A stretch of 64,000 bases of DNA, from positions 53,906,609 through 53,970,608 of the forward strand of contig CP136066.1 of NCBI GenBank assembly GCA_032622095.1, read 5' to 3'. Origin of the DNA: Siphonodentalium dalli (taxonomy: Eukaryota; Mollusca; Scaphopoda; Gadilida; Siphonodentaliidae). This document shows, one piece after another, positions 42,793 through 54,913 of the stretch (positions are counted from its first letter, which is position 1; each line of letters starts with the position of its first letter). The translations under genes and the position numbers were made by a program. The notes beneath the pieces are model-generated. The model was not told the origin of the DNA. It worked only from the letters and a program-made list of their open reading frames with translations, and made no database searches.

Positions 42793-42869
42793 GACATAAT
42801 AAAGGTGTTCGTTTGTGTTCTCCTTCACAATCTGTGTTGATTGCACACCAGCAGTCAATATTCTTTGGT

Positions 42870-43702
42870 TTAACCCTTTACCCAACAAAACGCCCAAATA
42901 AAGCTTCAACAGCCTAACATACCCTGTGCCAATGCATTCTCTTATATATGCGAGTCGACCATAGGTCGGCTCGCATATATAAGAGAATGCATTGGCCTAA
43001 CAATTTTTTTTAACTTTTTTTAAAAATAAATGTTTCTTACAATTTTTAGGACATAAAATAAAAAACATCCATTAACCCTTTACCCAACAGAACGGCCCTG
43101 TGCCAATGCATTCTCTTATATATGCGAGTCGACCATAGGTCGCCTCACATATATAAGAGAATGCATTGGCTTAACACATTAAAAATTATAAAATTGTTAA
43201 AGAATGTAAGAAAAAAATGGTAAAAAGTGTTAAAAAAAGATTGTTTTTAGGCCAATGCATTCTCTTATATATGCGAGGAGACCTATGGTCGACTCGCATA
43301 TATAAGAGAATGCATTGGCACAGGGCTAACTGTAACTATCACAATGTGGTCAAGGAGCCGGTTCCAATGATATCCATATTTGTATGGTTCTATTGAGACA
43401 GACCGAAGATATTTTAGGCTGTTGAAGCTTTATTTGGCCGGTTTGTTGGGTAAAGGGTTAACCTGCAGGGAGCCCCACACATATATAGAAGCATATAGAA
43501 GAGTGTCGTCTGCTCATGTTTGTCTGGGGCTCTGTATGGGTGAAATTATAAAATTGTTAAAGAATACATGAAAAAATTATTAAAATTGTTAGGCCAATGC
43601 ATTCTCTTATATATGCGAGGGCGACCTATGGTCGACTCGCATATATAAGAGAATGCATTGGCACAGGGTAAAAAAAATCCCGACTGTTGGGTAAAGGGTT
43701 AA
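42870..43702. mobile_element. TTAA-B MITE, reverse type, split by another TTAA-B copy
   Basis: The outer element runs from TTAACCCTTTACCCAACAAA to CTGTTGGGTAAAGGGTTAA. A complete second copy (43072-43461) with its own TTAA ends is inserted inside. The outer copy has a diverged middle (CACACATATATAGAAGC). Confidence 0.82.
43072..43461. mobile_element. TTAA-B MITE, nested copy
   Basis: Full-length copy with both hairpins and TTAA on each side; one unit of the duplicated TTTTGGCCGG near the right end is missing compared with 9920-10318. Confidence 0.87.
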
Positions 43703-43915
43703 AATGTTTCGGTTTGGTTTCTGTTCTAGTTACTCAACACTAAACAAGGTTCAATTATTGTTGTAATGGTTGGGTTTTCATGCATGCTGTCATTTATGCC
43801 ACGCAAACTATCAGGGTTTCTCTTGTGCATTTGGGTGAAATTACCACATAGGATGAAGTAACTTAATCAACCGAAAGATAGCAATCAGTGTGTAATAAGG
43901 GATATCCACATCAAC

Positions 43916-44084
43916 TACTGTAATGCCCTAAGTAATCGACTCCTTAACCACAGCAGAATTATGGGTAATTTTTCAGTCAGAGCTTTCCGATGAATAGCAA
44001 CAAGCCATATTTCCGACTAAATTCTGAAAAATTACTCATAATTCTGCTGTGGTTAAGGAGTCGATTATTTAGGGCATTACTGTA
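43916..44084. mobile_element. TACAGT foldback MITE, shortened
   Basis: Arms TAATGCCCTAAGTAATCGAC and complement; the left arm has lost its inner third. The first base pair region reads TACTGTAATG rather than TACAGTAATG. Confidence 0.85.
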
Positions 44085-44226
44085 AAAGTAAGGGAATAAC
44101 ACCAGATAACCTGATGTGTTATAAAGGATATCCAGATGAACATGTTCGGTCCTTTTTTAGCAGAGTTTTAATTATCTTTAGTAGACCCATGTCTCATGAG
44201 ACAGGTTTCATCCATTTGTTCTTTTG

Positions 44227-44422
44227 AATTATCCCTTTCATTACGGGAGCAGCGCTGGTGCAGCATTAAAGATCCTGTGCCAGTGCATTGTTATATATGC
44301 GAGCCTCGCATATATAAGAGAATGCACTGGCTTACAAGATCAATATCATTAGGCCAATGCAAGAGAATGCATTGGCACTGTTTTTGCAAAATTTCAGGAA
44401 GCTCCAGTCATAGAAGGGTTAA
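44227..44422. mobile_element. TTAA-D MITE
   Basis: From ATTATCCCTTTCATTACGGG to GAAGCTCCAGTCATAGAAGG and GTTAA. It is the reverse-orientation relative of the copy at 21453-21684 and holds shortened GCCAATGCATTCTC hairpins. Confidence 0.7.
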
Positions 44423-44667
44423 CCCTTTCTGTACTAAATGGATTCTCCCATTCAACTAGAATAGTATATATTGGACTGGTATATTAATCATTTGGAGGGA
44501 TGTTCAGGTATTAAGAACAGACATTTAAAGATGATACAAGTGCAGAAGGATTCATATTCATTGATGGCAAATGTTCAGATAATAACTTCAAACGACCTAT
44601 GTACTTATTATCTGAACATTTCCTAAGGGAACTACTCATCAATGAGTTATTAGTATAGAAATGATTA
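44419..44667. mobile_element. TTAA-E MITE
   Basis: From TTAACCCTTTCTGTACTAAA to TTAGTATAGAAATGATTAA. Interior palindrome AATGTTCAGATAATAACTTC / TTATTATCTGAACATTTCC. It shares its first TTAA with the adjacent TTAA-D copy. Confidence 0.75.
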
Positions 44668-44939
44668 ACATGAAATGTTCTTCAAAAATAAATTTTATTC
44701 CCTTCTTGGTAGGACACGATTAAGAAACAAATCTTTCAGTTTACTGATTTTTTATTTATGAAGAATTTCTTAGTCCTTAAAATCAATAAAGGTCCATTAT
44801 AGTTCCATAAATTAGATTATAATTATTAATTAATAATATTAATATCAAACAAATTAAATAGCTTGCATTAAAATGAAAACAAAAATACAACTCAATGAAA
44901 CAGAACGTTGGATCTTAACAAATCTGTAGATATATCAGT

Positions 44940-45823
44940 TCAGGCACATCCTGAATTCAACTATAATAGCTAAATATGGATATCGTCGTTTGGTGAATTT
45001 GAGACAAGAGCCATAACCCAACATCATATTTCACACAAAAATATTCTAAATCGGTACCATGTTTGTTTATGTCACGATATAACATGTCTCAATCCGTGCG
45101 AATGATTAATCATGACGGCACACTATAAGGAAGTTAACTCACATTTAATTTGTCCAAATATTGTTATGAAGAAGCGATTGAGCGCTCACATTTAGAAAGG
45201 CATTAGAAAGGCATACTTGTGTCTTTATTAACCCTTTACCCAACAGAACGGCCCTGTGCCAATGCATTCTCTTATATATGCGAGTCGACCATAGGTCGCC
45301 TCGCATATATAAGAGAATGCATTGGCTTAACACATTAAAAATTACAAAATTGTTAAAGATTGTAAGAAAAAATGGTAAAAAGTGTTAAAAAAAGATTTTT
45401 TTAGGCCAATGCATTCTCTTATATATGCGAGGCAACCTATGGTCGACTCGCATATATAAGATAATGCATTGGCACAGGGTATAACTGTAACTATCACAAT
45501 GTGGTCAAGGAGCCGGTTCCAATGATATCCATATTTGTATGGTTCTATTGAGACAGACCGAAGATATTTTAGGCTGTTGAAGCTTTATTTGGCCGGTTTT
45601 GGCCGGTTTGTTGGGTAAAGGGTTAATAAAATAAGCCACTGCAAAAGGTTGCAACATGAAATTTATCGGGAGACTGAAAATTTGCTGTAATGTTGCTACG
45701 AGTGTAATTTGGCTGTGCACTGACTGGGGTGAGTGATCCCATAGTTTCCACAAAAACGGAATGGTGGATTCAAAATTGTCAAATTCAACTATAATAGTTC
45801 TATTCAGGATGTGCCTGACCTAT
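44940..45823. mobile_element. Possible MITE with CAGGCACATCCTGAA ends, containing a TTAA-B copy
   Basis: TCAGGCACATCCTGAATTCA at the left is inverted as TTCTATTCAGGATGTGCCTG at the right. No clear target duplication. A TTAA-B element (45228-45626) lies inside. Confidence 0.45.
45228..45626. mobile_element. TTAA-B MITE, full length
   Basis: Ends and both hairpins as in 9920-10318, TTAA on both sides. Confidence 0.9.
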
Positions 45824-46518
45824 ATATTGTGGTTATACAGTTTAAAGAAGTCTAGTTTAAAGACATATTCAGGTTTCCAGGCAAATTTCTACAAAGACAA
45901 ACAGAGCACATTCATTTTTTTTCTCCAAATATGGATTCCATTGTTTTTCATTGGTGTTCTCTATCTGACCATATTATTGACAAAAAATTCCTCGGTAGAA
46001 AAATAAATTCTGTCAATATAAAAGTTTTTAACCTGTTCACATGTTTACCTCAGGGATAAGCAATTTGAAATATTGGGCTGCTAATTGGGCATACAGTTTG
46101 TTTCCATGAGAACAAAAACTATCACAATTGATATTCTTTAGCTAAAAGGCACAGATCATTGATGGTTATTTCAATGTTTCTAAGTATTTCCAGATAATTG
46201 AGTATCTATAATCCTTAACACCATTTATCAAACTGTTCATGAAGGTTATATATATTCAAAATTTCATAGCAATCAGATCCATTGCTTGTGTGATTTGGGC
46301 CAATGCATTAGGGTAAAACTTTGTTGAGGTGTTTATAACAAACAAGCCTGAATTTAGTGTGACATTTGCTTGATAACAAATATTTTGTTGCAACTGAATG
46401 TCTGGTAACCTGAATACGTTTTTGAATAACATAAACATTTTCAAATTCATAATGAAATAATTCAACATACTGTAAGAGCCCAGTTTTTACACCCTATACA
46501 ATAAAATTGTCGTAAATG
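45824..46518. other. Intergenic DNA, no gene seen
   Basis: AT-rich with no recognised similarity. The short frames here lack splice sites and family motifs. Confidence 0.4.
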
Positions 46519-46667
46519 TACAGTAATGCCCTAAATAATCGACTCCTTAACCACAGAAGAATTATGGGTAATTTTTCAGGATTTAGTCGGAAATATGGCT
46601 TGTTACCTGAAAAATTACCCATAATTCTGCTGTGGTTAATGAGTCGATTATTTAGGGCATTACTGTA
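46519..46667. mobile_element. TACAGT foldback MITE, short
   Basis: Arms TACAGTAATGCCCTAAATAA and complement with the inner part of one arm missing. Confidence 0.87.
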
Positions 46668-46922
46668 GATGAGGTCCATAGATGTAGCTGTATCTGAAAT
46701 TTTATTTATTCATTTTCTTGTCATTTGTTTTAAATCTTAGTCTCTGAAGAGATCATTCAGACATTAATCAATATAATTAATAATTTATTCAATCAAACTA
46801 ATCAGTTTAAATGTAAGTAGACTTAGATATACACATCGCCCTTTCATTATATAGGCCTATAAATATATTAATTTAGTATTGAATTTTATGTCGTTGCAAT
46901 TAAGCAGATAACTAAGCATGTC

Positions 46923-47177
46923 CAAGCCTTGAAATAGTGTGTCTGTCATTTGTAGAATGAGGTCCCCATAGGGTGAATTTAGTGATGCTACCCCGCATAG
47001 CGGGCTAGCATCACCAAATTAACCATCTGGGGACCTCATTCTGCTTACACCTCGGCAGAATAAGGTTCCCAGAGGGTGAATTTGGTGATGCTAGCCTGCT
47101 ATGTGGGGTAGCATCACTAAATTCACCCTCTGGGGGACCTCATTCTGCAAATGACAGACACCCTATTTCAAGGCTTG
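46923..47177. mobile_element. GAATGAGG-family MITE, internally deleted
   Basis: CAAGCCTTGAAATAGTGTGT and its complement bound two complete hairpins that lie side by side; the ~170-bp middle section is missing. It is the clearest view of the outer ends. Confidence 0.88.
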
Positions 47178-47788
47178 GATTAAGCATGTCACCAGACTTA
47201 TTAAGTTTTGAAATTGGTCATCCAGGAGATTTTTGCAGAGGGACCACCTCCAATTTGCAGTACAAAATGGACCCGTCTTACAGTTTTACCCAGAAACGAA
47301 ATTGACACATTCCGTTCGCATGCTTTGTGACTTAGCTGTTCAAATTACAGCTGTGTGATTATGTGTCAGTCTGGAGGCCATTAACAAATGGGTCTATTGA
47401 AATAAAGTAGATTCATGATTGCACTTGAACTGTTTCAGAACAATTAATTAATATATTGAGGAATGCCCAAACTCTGAAAAAGGGATTAGTGGCCAATGTG
47501 TGTACTCATTTTAGCTGTTTAGATGTTTTCGCTATGGGAATCCGGGAGTCTCACAGACAATTCGTGAAACTTAACAACTCTGACCTAAGTTCCACCTGAC
47601 GAGTTCCACCATTGATGAGAAGAGCCTTGAATGGAAGGGAGGGTTCGTGCGGATTGAGTGATATGCTAACTAAACGAAACAGTGAAGGTCCCATTGTATA
47701 ATAAATCAAAGCGTGTTTGCATAGGTCCTAGTCTATTAGGAGTAAATTGGTTGTCTGGAGATGACCTGTATGGTCTTGGTCGCAAATG
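47178..47788. other. Intergenic DNA, no gene seen
   Basis: No repeat family or gene was recognised in this stretch. Confidence 0.4.
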
Positions 47789-47801
47789 TTAAAATGATGT
47801 G

Positions 47802-48230
47802 ATAACCCTTTACCCAACAAAACAGCCAAAACCGGCCAAATAAAGCTTCAACAGCCTAAAATATCTTCGGTCTGTCTCAATAGAAGCATACAAATATGGA
47901 TATCATTGGAACCGGCTCCTTGACCACATTGTGATAGTTACAGTTATGCCCTGTGCCAAAGCATTCTCTTATATATGCGAGTCGACCATAGGTCGCCTCG
48001 CATATGCGAGTCGACCATAGGTCGCCTCGCATATATAAGAGAATGCATTGGCCTAAAAAAAATCTTTTTTTAACACTTTTTACCATTTTTTCTTACATTC
48101 TTTAACAATTTTATAATTTTTAATGTGTTAAGCCAATGCATTCTCTTATATATGCGAGGCGACCTATGGTCGACTCGCATATATAAGAGAATGCATTGGC
48201 ACAGGGCCGTTCTGTTGGGTAAAGGGTTAA
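47802..48230. mobile_element. TTAA-B MITE, reverse orientation, flanked by a 20-bp direct repeat
   Basis: Reverse-complement copy of the family. The first hairpin has a local duplication of GCGAGTCGACCATAGGTCGC. TTAAAATGATGTGATAACCC is found at 47789-47808 and 48227-48246, longer than the usual TTAA duplication. Confidence 0.82.
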
Positions 48231-48318
48231 AATGATGTGATAACCCATAAAATTGATCTAAAATGAAACGCTTCTAATAACTGTTTATAAATGAATAAAT
48301 AATTGAATTGTTTATCAT

Positions 48319-48545
48319 TACAGTAATGCTCTAATTAATCGACCTCTTAACCAAAGCAGAATTATGGGTAACTTTTCAGGATTTAGTCAGAAATATGGCT
48401 TGTTGCCATTCATCGGAAAGCTCTCGGGGAGAGCTTTCCGATGAATGGCAAAAAGCCATATTTCCGACTAAATCAGACTAAATCCTGAAAAGTTACCCAT
48501 AATTCTGCTTTGGTTAAGATGTCGATTAATTAGAGCATTACTGTA
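48319..48545. mobile_element. TACAGT foldback MITE, full length
   Basis: Two ~105-bp arms from TACAGTAATGCTCTAATTAA to GAGCATTACTGTA with loop GAAAGCTCTCGGGGAGAGCT. Confidence 0.88.
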
Positions 48546-48610
48546 CCTGGGAGTTTGTGAAGTAGGAAATTTTCTTTTCTTCGTGGTAGTCCATTGCGGT
48601 TTTGTGCAAC

Positions 48611-49022
48611 CAAGCCTGAGTTTAGTGAGCCTGTCATTTGCAGAATGAGGTCCCCAGAGGGTGAATTTAGTGACGCTATTCTGCATAGCTGGCTAGCATC
48701 ACTAAATTCACCCTCTGGGGACCTCATTCTGCTTAACCCTCATCTTCTCTGGAAAGTTTCTTTATTATCAAATTTCTATAGAAACTTCTTCACATAAGAT
48801 TCTATTTCTTTTTCAGTTTAGTTTCTCTATATTCCCAAATTGGCAGACGACACATTGCATAATCGAGGTTCCCAATGGGTGTACATCACAATATTCACCA
48901 TTTGGGAACATTAATCTGAGTCAATATCTCCCACAGCAGATGAGGCCATGCAGAATGAAGTCACCAGAGGGTGAATTTGGTGATGCTAGCCCACTATTCT
49001 GGATAGCGTCACTAACTTCACG
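48611..49022. mobile_element. GAATGAGG-family MITE (subtype 2), reverse orientation
   Basis: Hairpins at 48641-48733 and 48953-49020 flank the subtype-2 middle in reverse (CTTTATTATCAAATTTCTAT). Confidence 0.8.
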
Positions 49023-49357
49023 TCCGTTACATTGTATCTGTTAACGCACCCAATGAATCGATTCTATTTTCAAAGCAACAAAGGCGTAACACATACCTTA
49101 TATGCTGTGCATCATAATTGTTCTTGTTTTCAATTGATTAAAAGATGACAGCTGTCTTCGAATCAAATGAAACTTGACTTGTATTTATGTCAATAAAGTT
49201 ATAGTTGTTGGGATTTGACAATTGACATTATGGTAGAATTAATTTATTACAGATAGATTAATTTGCATTTTTTTTTTATTACCTTTATTCTAATTGGCTG
49301 CAATTATTAATCGGAAGCTCTGCATTATGATGCAATGTACACACCTGTGTGAATGGC

Positions 49358-49753
49358 TTAACTCTTTTAATGCCAGGTCCGATTTTTGTATCAATCCATA
49401 TACATGTACCCTGTGCCAATGCATTCTCATATATATGCGGTCGCCTCGCATATATAAGAGAATGCATTGGCCTAACAATTTTTCATCATTTGTTATTATT
49501 TTTTACAATTTTAACAGACTTATTTTGTAGGTTTAGTGCCAGGGAATCTTACGTTTATCATGGGCATCAAAATTATTACTATGAATACTTGGTGATAGTT
49601 TTTGAGTTATAACATGCCCCTAAGGTTTTATCCAGTTTGTTTTTAAATTCGCTATAGCATGCTTAAGCATACCCAAAAATCTTATCGGCCCTGGCACTCT
49701 ACAGACCGTAAATTAGGGCCGATGAGATCGGCCCCTGGCACTGAAAGAGTTAA
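49358..49753. mobile_element. TTAA-C MITE with flanking duplication
   Basis: From TTAACTCTTTTAATGCCAGG to CCTGGCACTGAAAGAGTTAA with one shortened GCCAATGCATTCTC hairpin. The ~60 bp before it (CGGAAGCTCTGCATTATGAT to GTGTGAATGG) recurs right after it at 49754-49801. Confidence 0.82.
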
Positions 49754-50119
49754 TCGGAAGCTCTGCATTATGACGCAATGTACACACCTGTGTGAACGGT
49801 TTAACTATTTTAATGCCACCCGGCACCACAACAGGACGTCCCAGAGCTACAATATTAGAACAAGCTGGGATTTTTTCACAATTATGCCCTTTGGGAGTCG
49901 ACCGGGATAATTCGCAATAATGCGCGGTGGAATCAAAAGAGTTAACATGGACAACCGATCATGTCAATGTACAGAATAACGTAACGGATTCTTTTGAACG
50001 CTGCTTAAATGAAAGTGTCAATGACACTGTAGCTCAACTTAGGTAGGGGAATAATTTAATGGTTGACAGTAAATGGAGGAATAGGAAAGGTGCTAATTGA
50101 AATGTCTAACATGCGCCAA

Positions 50120-52800
50120 AGGATTTAGTGATGCAAAGAGTAAAATACAAGATGGCTGCTGGTGGCCATTTTTTTTGGCCAATTGACCCCAAAATAACTC
50201 GTTCCCATCTACGTATAATTGTTAACATCCATGACAAATTTTATGAAGATCTGACCAAAGCTACGACATACAAATTTCATGATGATCAGACGAACAGTAC
50301 GACCTGTAGACCGCGCCAATGGATTGAATTTTGAAATCCAAGATGGCCGCTGGCAGCCATGTTTTTTGGCCGAATGACCCCACAATGATTCGTTCCCATC
50401 TACATGTCAATGTCAACATTCATGACAAATTTAATAAATATCAGACCAAAGGTATGACCTGTAGCCCACGCCAAAGGATTTAGTCATGCGAAAAATAAAA
50501 TGCTGGTGGCAATGTTTTTTGACCGAATGACCCCAAAACGACTCGTTCCCATCTACATGTCATTGTTATAATTAATGACAAATTTCATGACCATTTGACC
50601 AAAGCTACGACCTGTAGCCCGCACCAAAGGATTTAGTCATGCAAAGAGTAAAATCCAAGATGGCTGCTGGTGGCCATGTTTTTTGACCAAATAACCCCAA
50701 AACGACTGGATCCCATCTACATGTCATTGTTATCATTCATGACAAATTTCATGATGATCAGACGAACAGTACGACCTGTAGCCCGCGCCAATGGATTGAA
50801 TTTTGAAATCCAAGATGGCCGCCAGCAGCCATGTTTTTTGGCCGAATGACCCGACAATGATTCGTTCCCATCTACATGTCAATGTCAACGTTCATGACAA
50901 ATTTTATAAAGATTAGACCAAAGGCAACCTATAGCCCGCGCCAAAGGATTTAGTCATGCAAAGAGTAAAATCCAAGATGGCTGCTGGCGGCCATGTTTTT
51001 TGGCCGAACGACTCCAAAATCACTCGTTCCCATCTACATGTCAGTGTTAACATCCATGACAAATTTCATATACTTCCGACCAACACAACGACCTGTAGCC
51101 CGCGCCAAAGGATTTAGTCATGCAAAGAGTAAAATCCAAGATGGCTGCTGGCAGCCATGTTTTTTGACCGAACGACCCCAAAATCACTCGTTCCCATCTA
51201 CATGTCATTATTAACATCAATGACAAATTTCATGATGATCAGACGAACAGTACGACCTGTAGCCCGCGCCAATGGATTGAATCTTGAAATCCAAGATGGC
51301 TGCCAGCGGCCATGTTTTTTGGCCGAATGACCCCAAAATGACTCGTTCCCATCTACATGTCAATGTCAACATTCATGACAAATTTCATAAAGATCAGACC
51401 AAAGGTACGACCTGTAGCCCGCGCCAAAGGATTTAGTCATGCAAAGAGTAAAATCCAAGATGGCTGCTGGCGGCCATGTTTTTTGGCCGAACGACACCAA
51501 AATCACTCGTTCCCATCTACATGTCATTATTAACATCAATGACAAATTTCATGATGATCAGGCGAACAGTACGATCTGTAGCCCGCGCCAATGGATTGAA
51601 TCTTGAAATCCAAGATGGCTGCCAGCGGCCATGTTTTTAGGCCAAATGACCCCAAAATGACTCGTTCCCATCTACATGTCAATGTCAACATTCATGACAA
51701 ATTTCATAAAGATCAGACCAAAGGTACGACCTGTAGCCCGGGCCAAAGGATTTAGTCATGCAAAGAGTAAAATCCAAGATGGCTGCTGGCGGCCATGTTT
51801 TTCGGCCGAACAACTCCAAAATCACTCGTTCCCATCTACATGTCATTGTTAACATCCATGACAAATTTCATGATGTTCCGATCAAAGCTACGACCTGTAG
51901 CCCGCGCCAAAGGATTTAGTCATGCAAAGAGTAAAATCCAAGATGGCTGCTGGCGACCATGTTTATTGGCCGAACAACCCCAAAATGACTCGTTCCCATC
52001 TACATGTCAATATTAACATCCATGACAAATTTCATGATGATCAGACGAACAGTACGACCTGTAGCCCGCGCCAATGGATTGAATCTTGAAATCCAAGATG
52101 GCTGCCAGCGGCCATGTTTTTTGGCAGAATGACCCCAAAATGACTCGTTCCCATCTACATGTCAATGTCAACATTCATGACAAATTTCATAAAGATCAGA
52201 CCAAAGGTACGACCTGTAGCCCGGGCCAAAGGATTTAGTCATGCAAAGAGTAAAATCCAAGATGGCTGCTGGCGGCCATGTTTTTTGGGCCGAACAACTT
52301 CAAAATCACTCGTTCCCATCTACATGACAGTGTTAACATCCATGACAAATTTCATAAACTTCCAACCAAAACAACGACCTGTAGCCCGCGCCAAAGGATT
52401 TAGTCATGCAAAGAGTAAAATCCAAGATGGCTGCTGGCAGCCATGTTTTTTGGCCGAACGACCCCAAAATCACTCGTTCCCATCTACATGTCATTATTAA
52501 CATCAATGACAAATTTCATGATGATCAGATGAACAGTACGACCTGTAGGCCGCGCCAATGGATTGAATCTTGAAATCCAAGATGGCTGCCAGCGGCCATG
52601 TTTTTTGGCCGAATGACCCAAAAATGACTCGTTCCCATCTACATGTCAATGTCAACATTCATGACAAATTTCATGAAGATCAGACCAAAGGTACAACCTG
52701 TAGCCCGCGCCAAAGGAAATTGTTGACGGACACACGGACACACGGACACACGGACGACGGACGCCAAACCATGGCAATAGCTCAAACTTACAAGTATGTT
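50120..52800 (+). repeat. ~160-bp satellite array, ~16 units, with higher-order pattern
   Basis: Units share TCGTTCCCATCTACATGTCA, ATGACAAATTTCAT, CGACCTGTAGCCCGCGCCAA and CCAAGATGGC. Two unit types alternate: type 1 (GGATTTAGTCATGCAAAGAG, GCTGCTGG) and type 2 (GGATTGAATCTTGAAATC, GCTGCCAGCGG). The order is mostly 1-1-2. The array ends in GACGGACACACGGACACACG and GCCAAACCATGGCAATAGCT. Short open frames across it are repeat artefacts. Confidence 0.9.
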
Positions 52801-52951
52801 GAGCTAAAAAGGTATGATATAAAATAAAAGTGAATAGTACAAAATAGAATTTTCTGTCTAGCTCTGACTAAATCAAGTCTGAATCTAATTGGGTATAAGC
52901 AAATGTCCAGATCGGACATAAGAGCCATAACAACTACATGTATTAGCAACG

Positions 52952-53024
52952 TACAGTAATGCCCTAAATAATCGATTCCTTACCTGCTGTGGGTAAGGAG
53001 TCTATTATTTAGGGCATTACTGTA
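52952..53024. mobile_element. TACAGT foldback MITE, minimal
   Basis: Only the outer ~35 bases of each arm remain: TACAGTAATGCCCTAAATAA and complement ending TTACTGTA. Confidence 0.85.
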
Positions 53025-54110
53025 TAGCAATGTATTCATATTCAAAAAAAGAAAGACATAAACTCATAGTAGATAAATTGAGAACAGAGAATACCCACAT
53101 TATTTAAGATGTATGACATACTCGAAGTATGGTGAAATTTTGTAGCTTTTTAGGGGGGGGGGGGGGGGGGTAAAGTGACAAATTTTGGGGATTTCAATGC
53201 AAATCTCTGCAGTAAAAGTTATATATGAAGCAGTTATCTGGGAACAAAAACAGCCATATTATTAAACAGACATAGCATTTAACTGGCGTGTGGGCGTGGT
53301 AAATTGACAATTATTGCTATAAATTTATTTTGGAGAATTTTTTTCTGGAAATACAACACTTGACCTACTTTTGAAAAATCAATACAAAATTTAAAAGTAA
53401 ATATGTAGACCTTCTAATGGAATAAATATAAAAATAAGTGTATATTCAACTAGTTCTATTCCGAAGTCACCAAACACTACACTCTTAGCATATAAGTGTC
53501 TTGGCTAAGAAAGCTACACAAATCTTGCGGCAAATTTTCCTGGCTGTAACATGTGATAAGTTCTCATTTCTCAACTTATCTAATATGACATGAAGCAAAA
53601 CAACTTTATCCCCAAATTCACAACATTGACCCAAACCCAGTCACACATCAATATGAATACAAGAACAATGAAACGTTTCATCACAGATAACGACCAGATG
53701 CAGGCGGCTTATAGCAGTGCAGTTACAGTAATATTTATTTCACAGTATTTCAATGCATAGATTAAAAGAATCTGGTGCAGACAATTGTTCCCACATCAGG
53801 TTGTAACACGCATATTGATTGGCTAAAACGCCACGTTCAAATCACTGTGTCCCCCGTCACCCTTGAAAGCGGCGTTTAACATGCGCGAAACATCGGGGTA
53901 TAGGACTGATTGGTGGAAACTACGAGTTCAAGGAACTGGTAGTTTTCACCAATCTGATGTTAATCTAGCACACCGAGTTTGAAGTCCGATCCAGAGGTTG
54001 GCTATAGAATCGATAATTTAGGGCATTACTGTATATGTTGCTGTAACTGGAAGCTGGAACCCTAAATCCATCTATAAAGCCAGATAAATAAAATAGTTTG
54101 TTTCTCAAGG
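53025..54110. other. Intergenic DNA; no gene seen
   Basis: Includes an 18-base G run (53153-53170), a copy of the MED24 3'-flank dispersed repeat (about 53815-53985) and a right-arm fragment of the TACAGT foldback family (54002-54034). Confidence 0.5.
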
Positions 54111-54790
54111 AGAGTCTCATCCCCAAAAATACCTGATCCACAAATCCTCGTACCCAAAAAAAGATGCTCCTCTAATTTCCGTCCCCCAAAAACCTGCTCC
54201 TCGTGGGGAAATCCTCGTCTCCCAAAAAAACCTGATCCTCAGGGAAATCCTCATCCCCCCAAAAAACCTGATCCACAAATCCTCGTACCAAAAAAGATAC
54301 ACCTCAAATCTCCGTCCCCCAAAAACCTGATCCTCTGGGAAATCCTCATCCCCCCCAAAAAACCTGATCCATAAATCCTCGTACCAAAAAAAAGATGCTC
54401 CTCAAATCCCCGTCCCCCCAAAAACCTGCTCCTCTGGGAAATCCTCTCTCTCAAAAAACCTGATCCTCAGGGAAATCCTCGTCCCCCCAAAAACCTGATC
54501 AACAAATCCTCGTACCAAAAAAAAGATGCTCCTCAAATCCCCGTCCCCCCAAAAACCTGCTCCTCTGGGAAATCCTCTCTATCAAAAAACCTGATCCTCA
54601 GGGAAATCCTCGTCCCCCAAAAAAAACCTGAACAACAAATCCTCGTACCAAAAAAAAGATGAACCTCAAATCCTCGTCCCCCAAAACCTGATCCACAAAA
54701 TCCTCGTATCAAAAAAAGATGCTCCACGGGGAAATCCTCGTCCCACAAACAACCGGATCCTCAGGAAATCCTCGTCCCCAATCATCTGCT
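54110..54790. repeat. C-rich tandem array, irregular 100-135-bp period
   Basis: AATCCTCGTCCCCCAAAAAC, CTGATCCTCAGGGAAATCCT and CAAATCCTCGTACCAAAAAA recur five to six times. On the - strand it reads as Gly/Phe/Arg-rich frames, which are artefacts of the repeat. Confidence 0.88.
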
Positions 54791-54913
54791 CCTCAAGCAT
54801 ATTTATGACCTGCCATAAACTAGAGGTAGGTTTGCCCAATGGTAACCCCCATAGCAGCCAGTGGCGGAAGATTAAGTCTGATGTCCCCAATCGGCCATAG
54901 TTTAAAGGCCCAC

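Noticed and set aside
50120-52800. CRISPR-like regular repeats
   Set aside because: Eukaryotic context, units of ~160 bp without unique spacers; an ordinary satellite.
50993-52827. Repeated frames of 70-110 codons (RPVARAKGFSHAKSKIQDGCW type)
   Set aside because: They are translations of the ~160-bp satellite unit and are broken irregularly between units.
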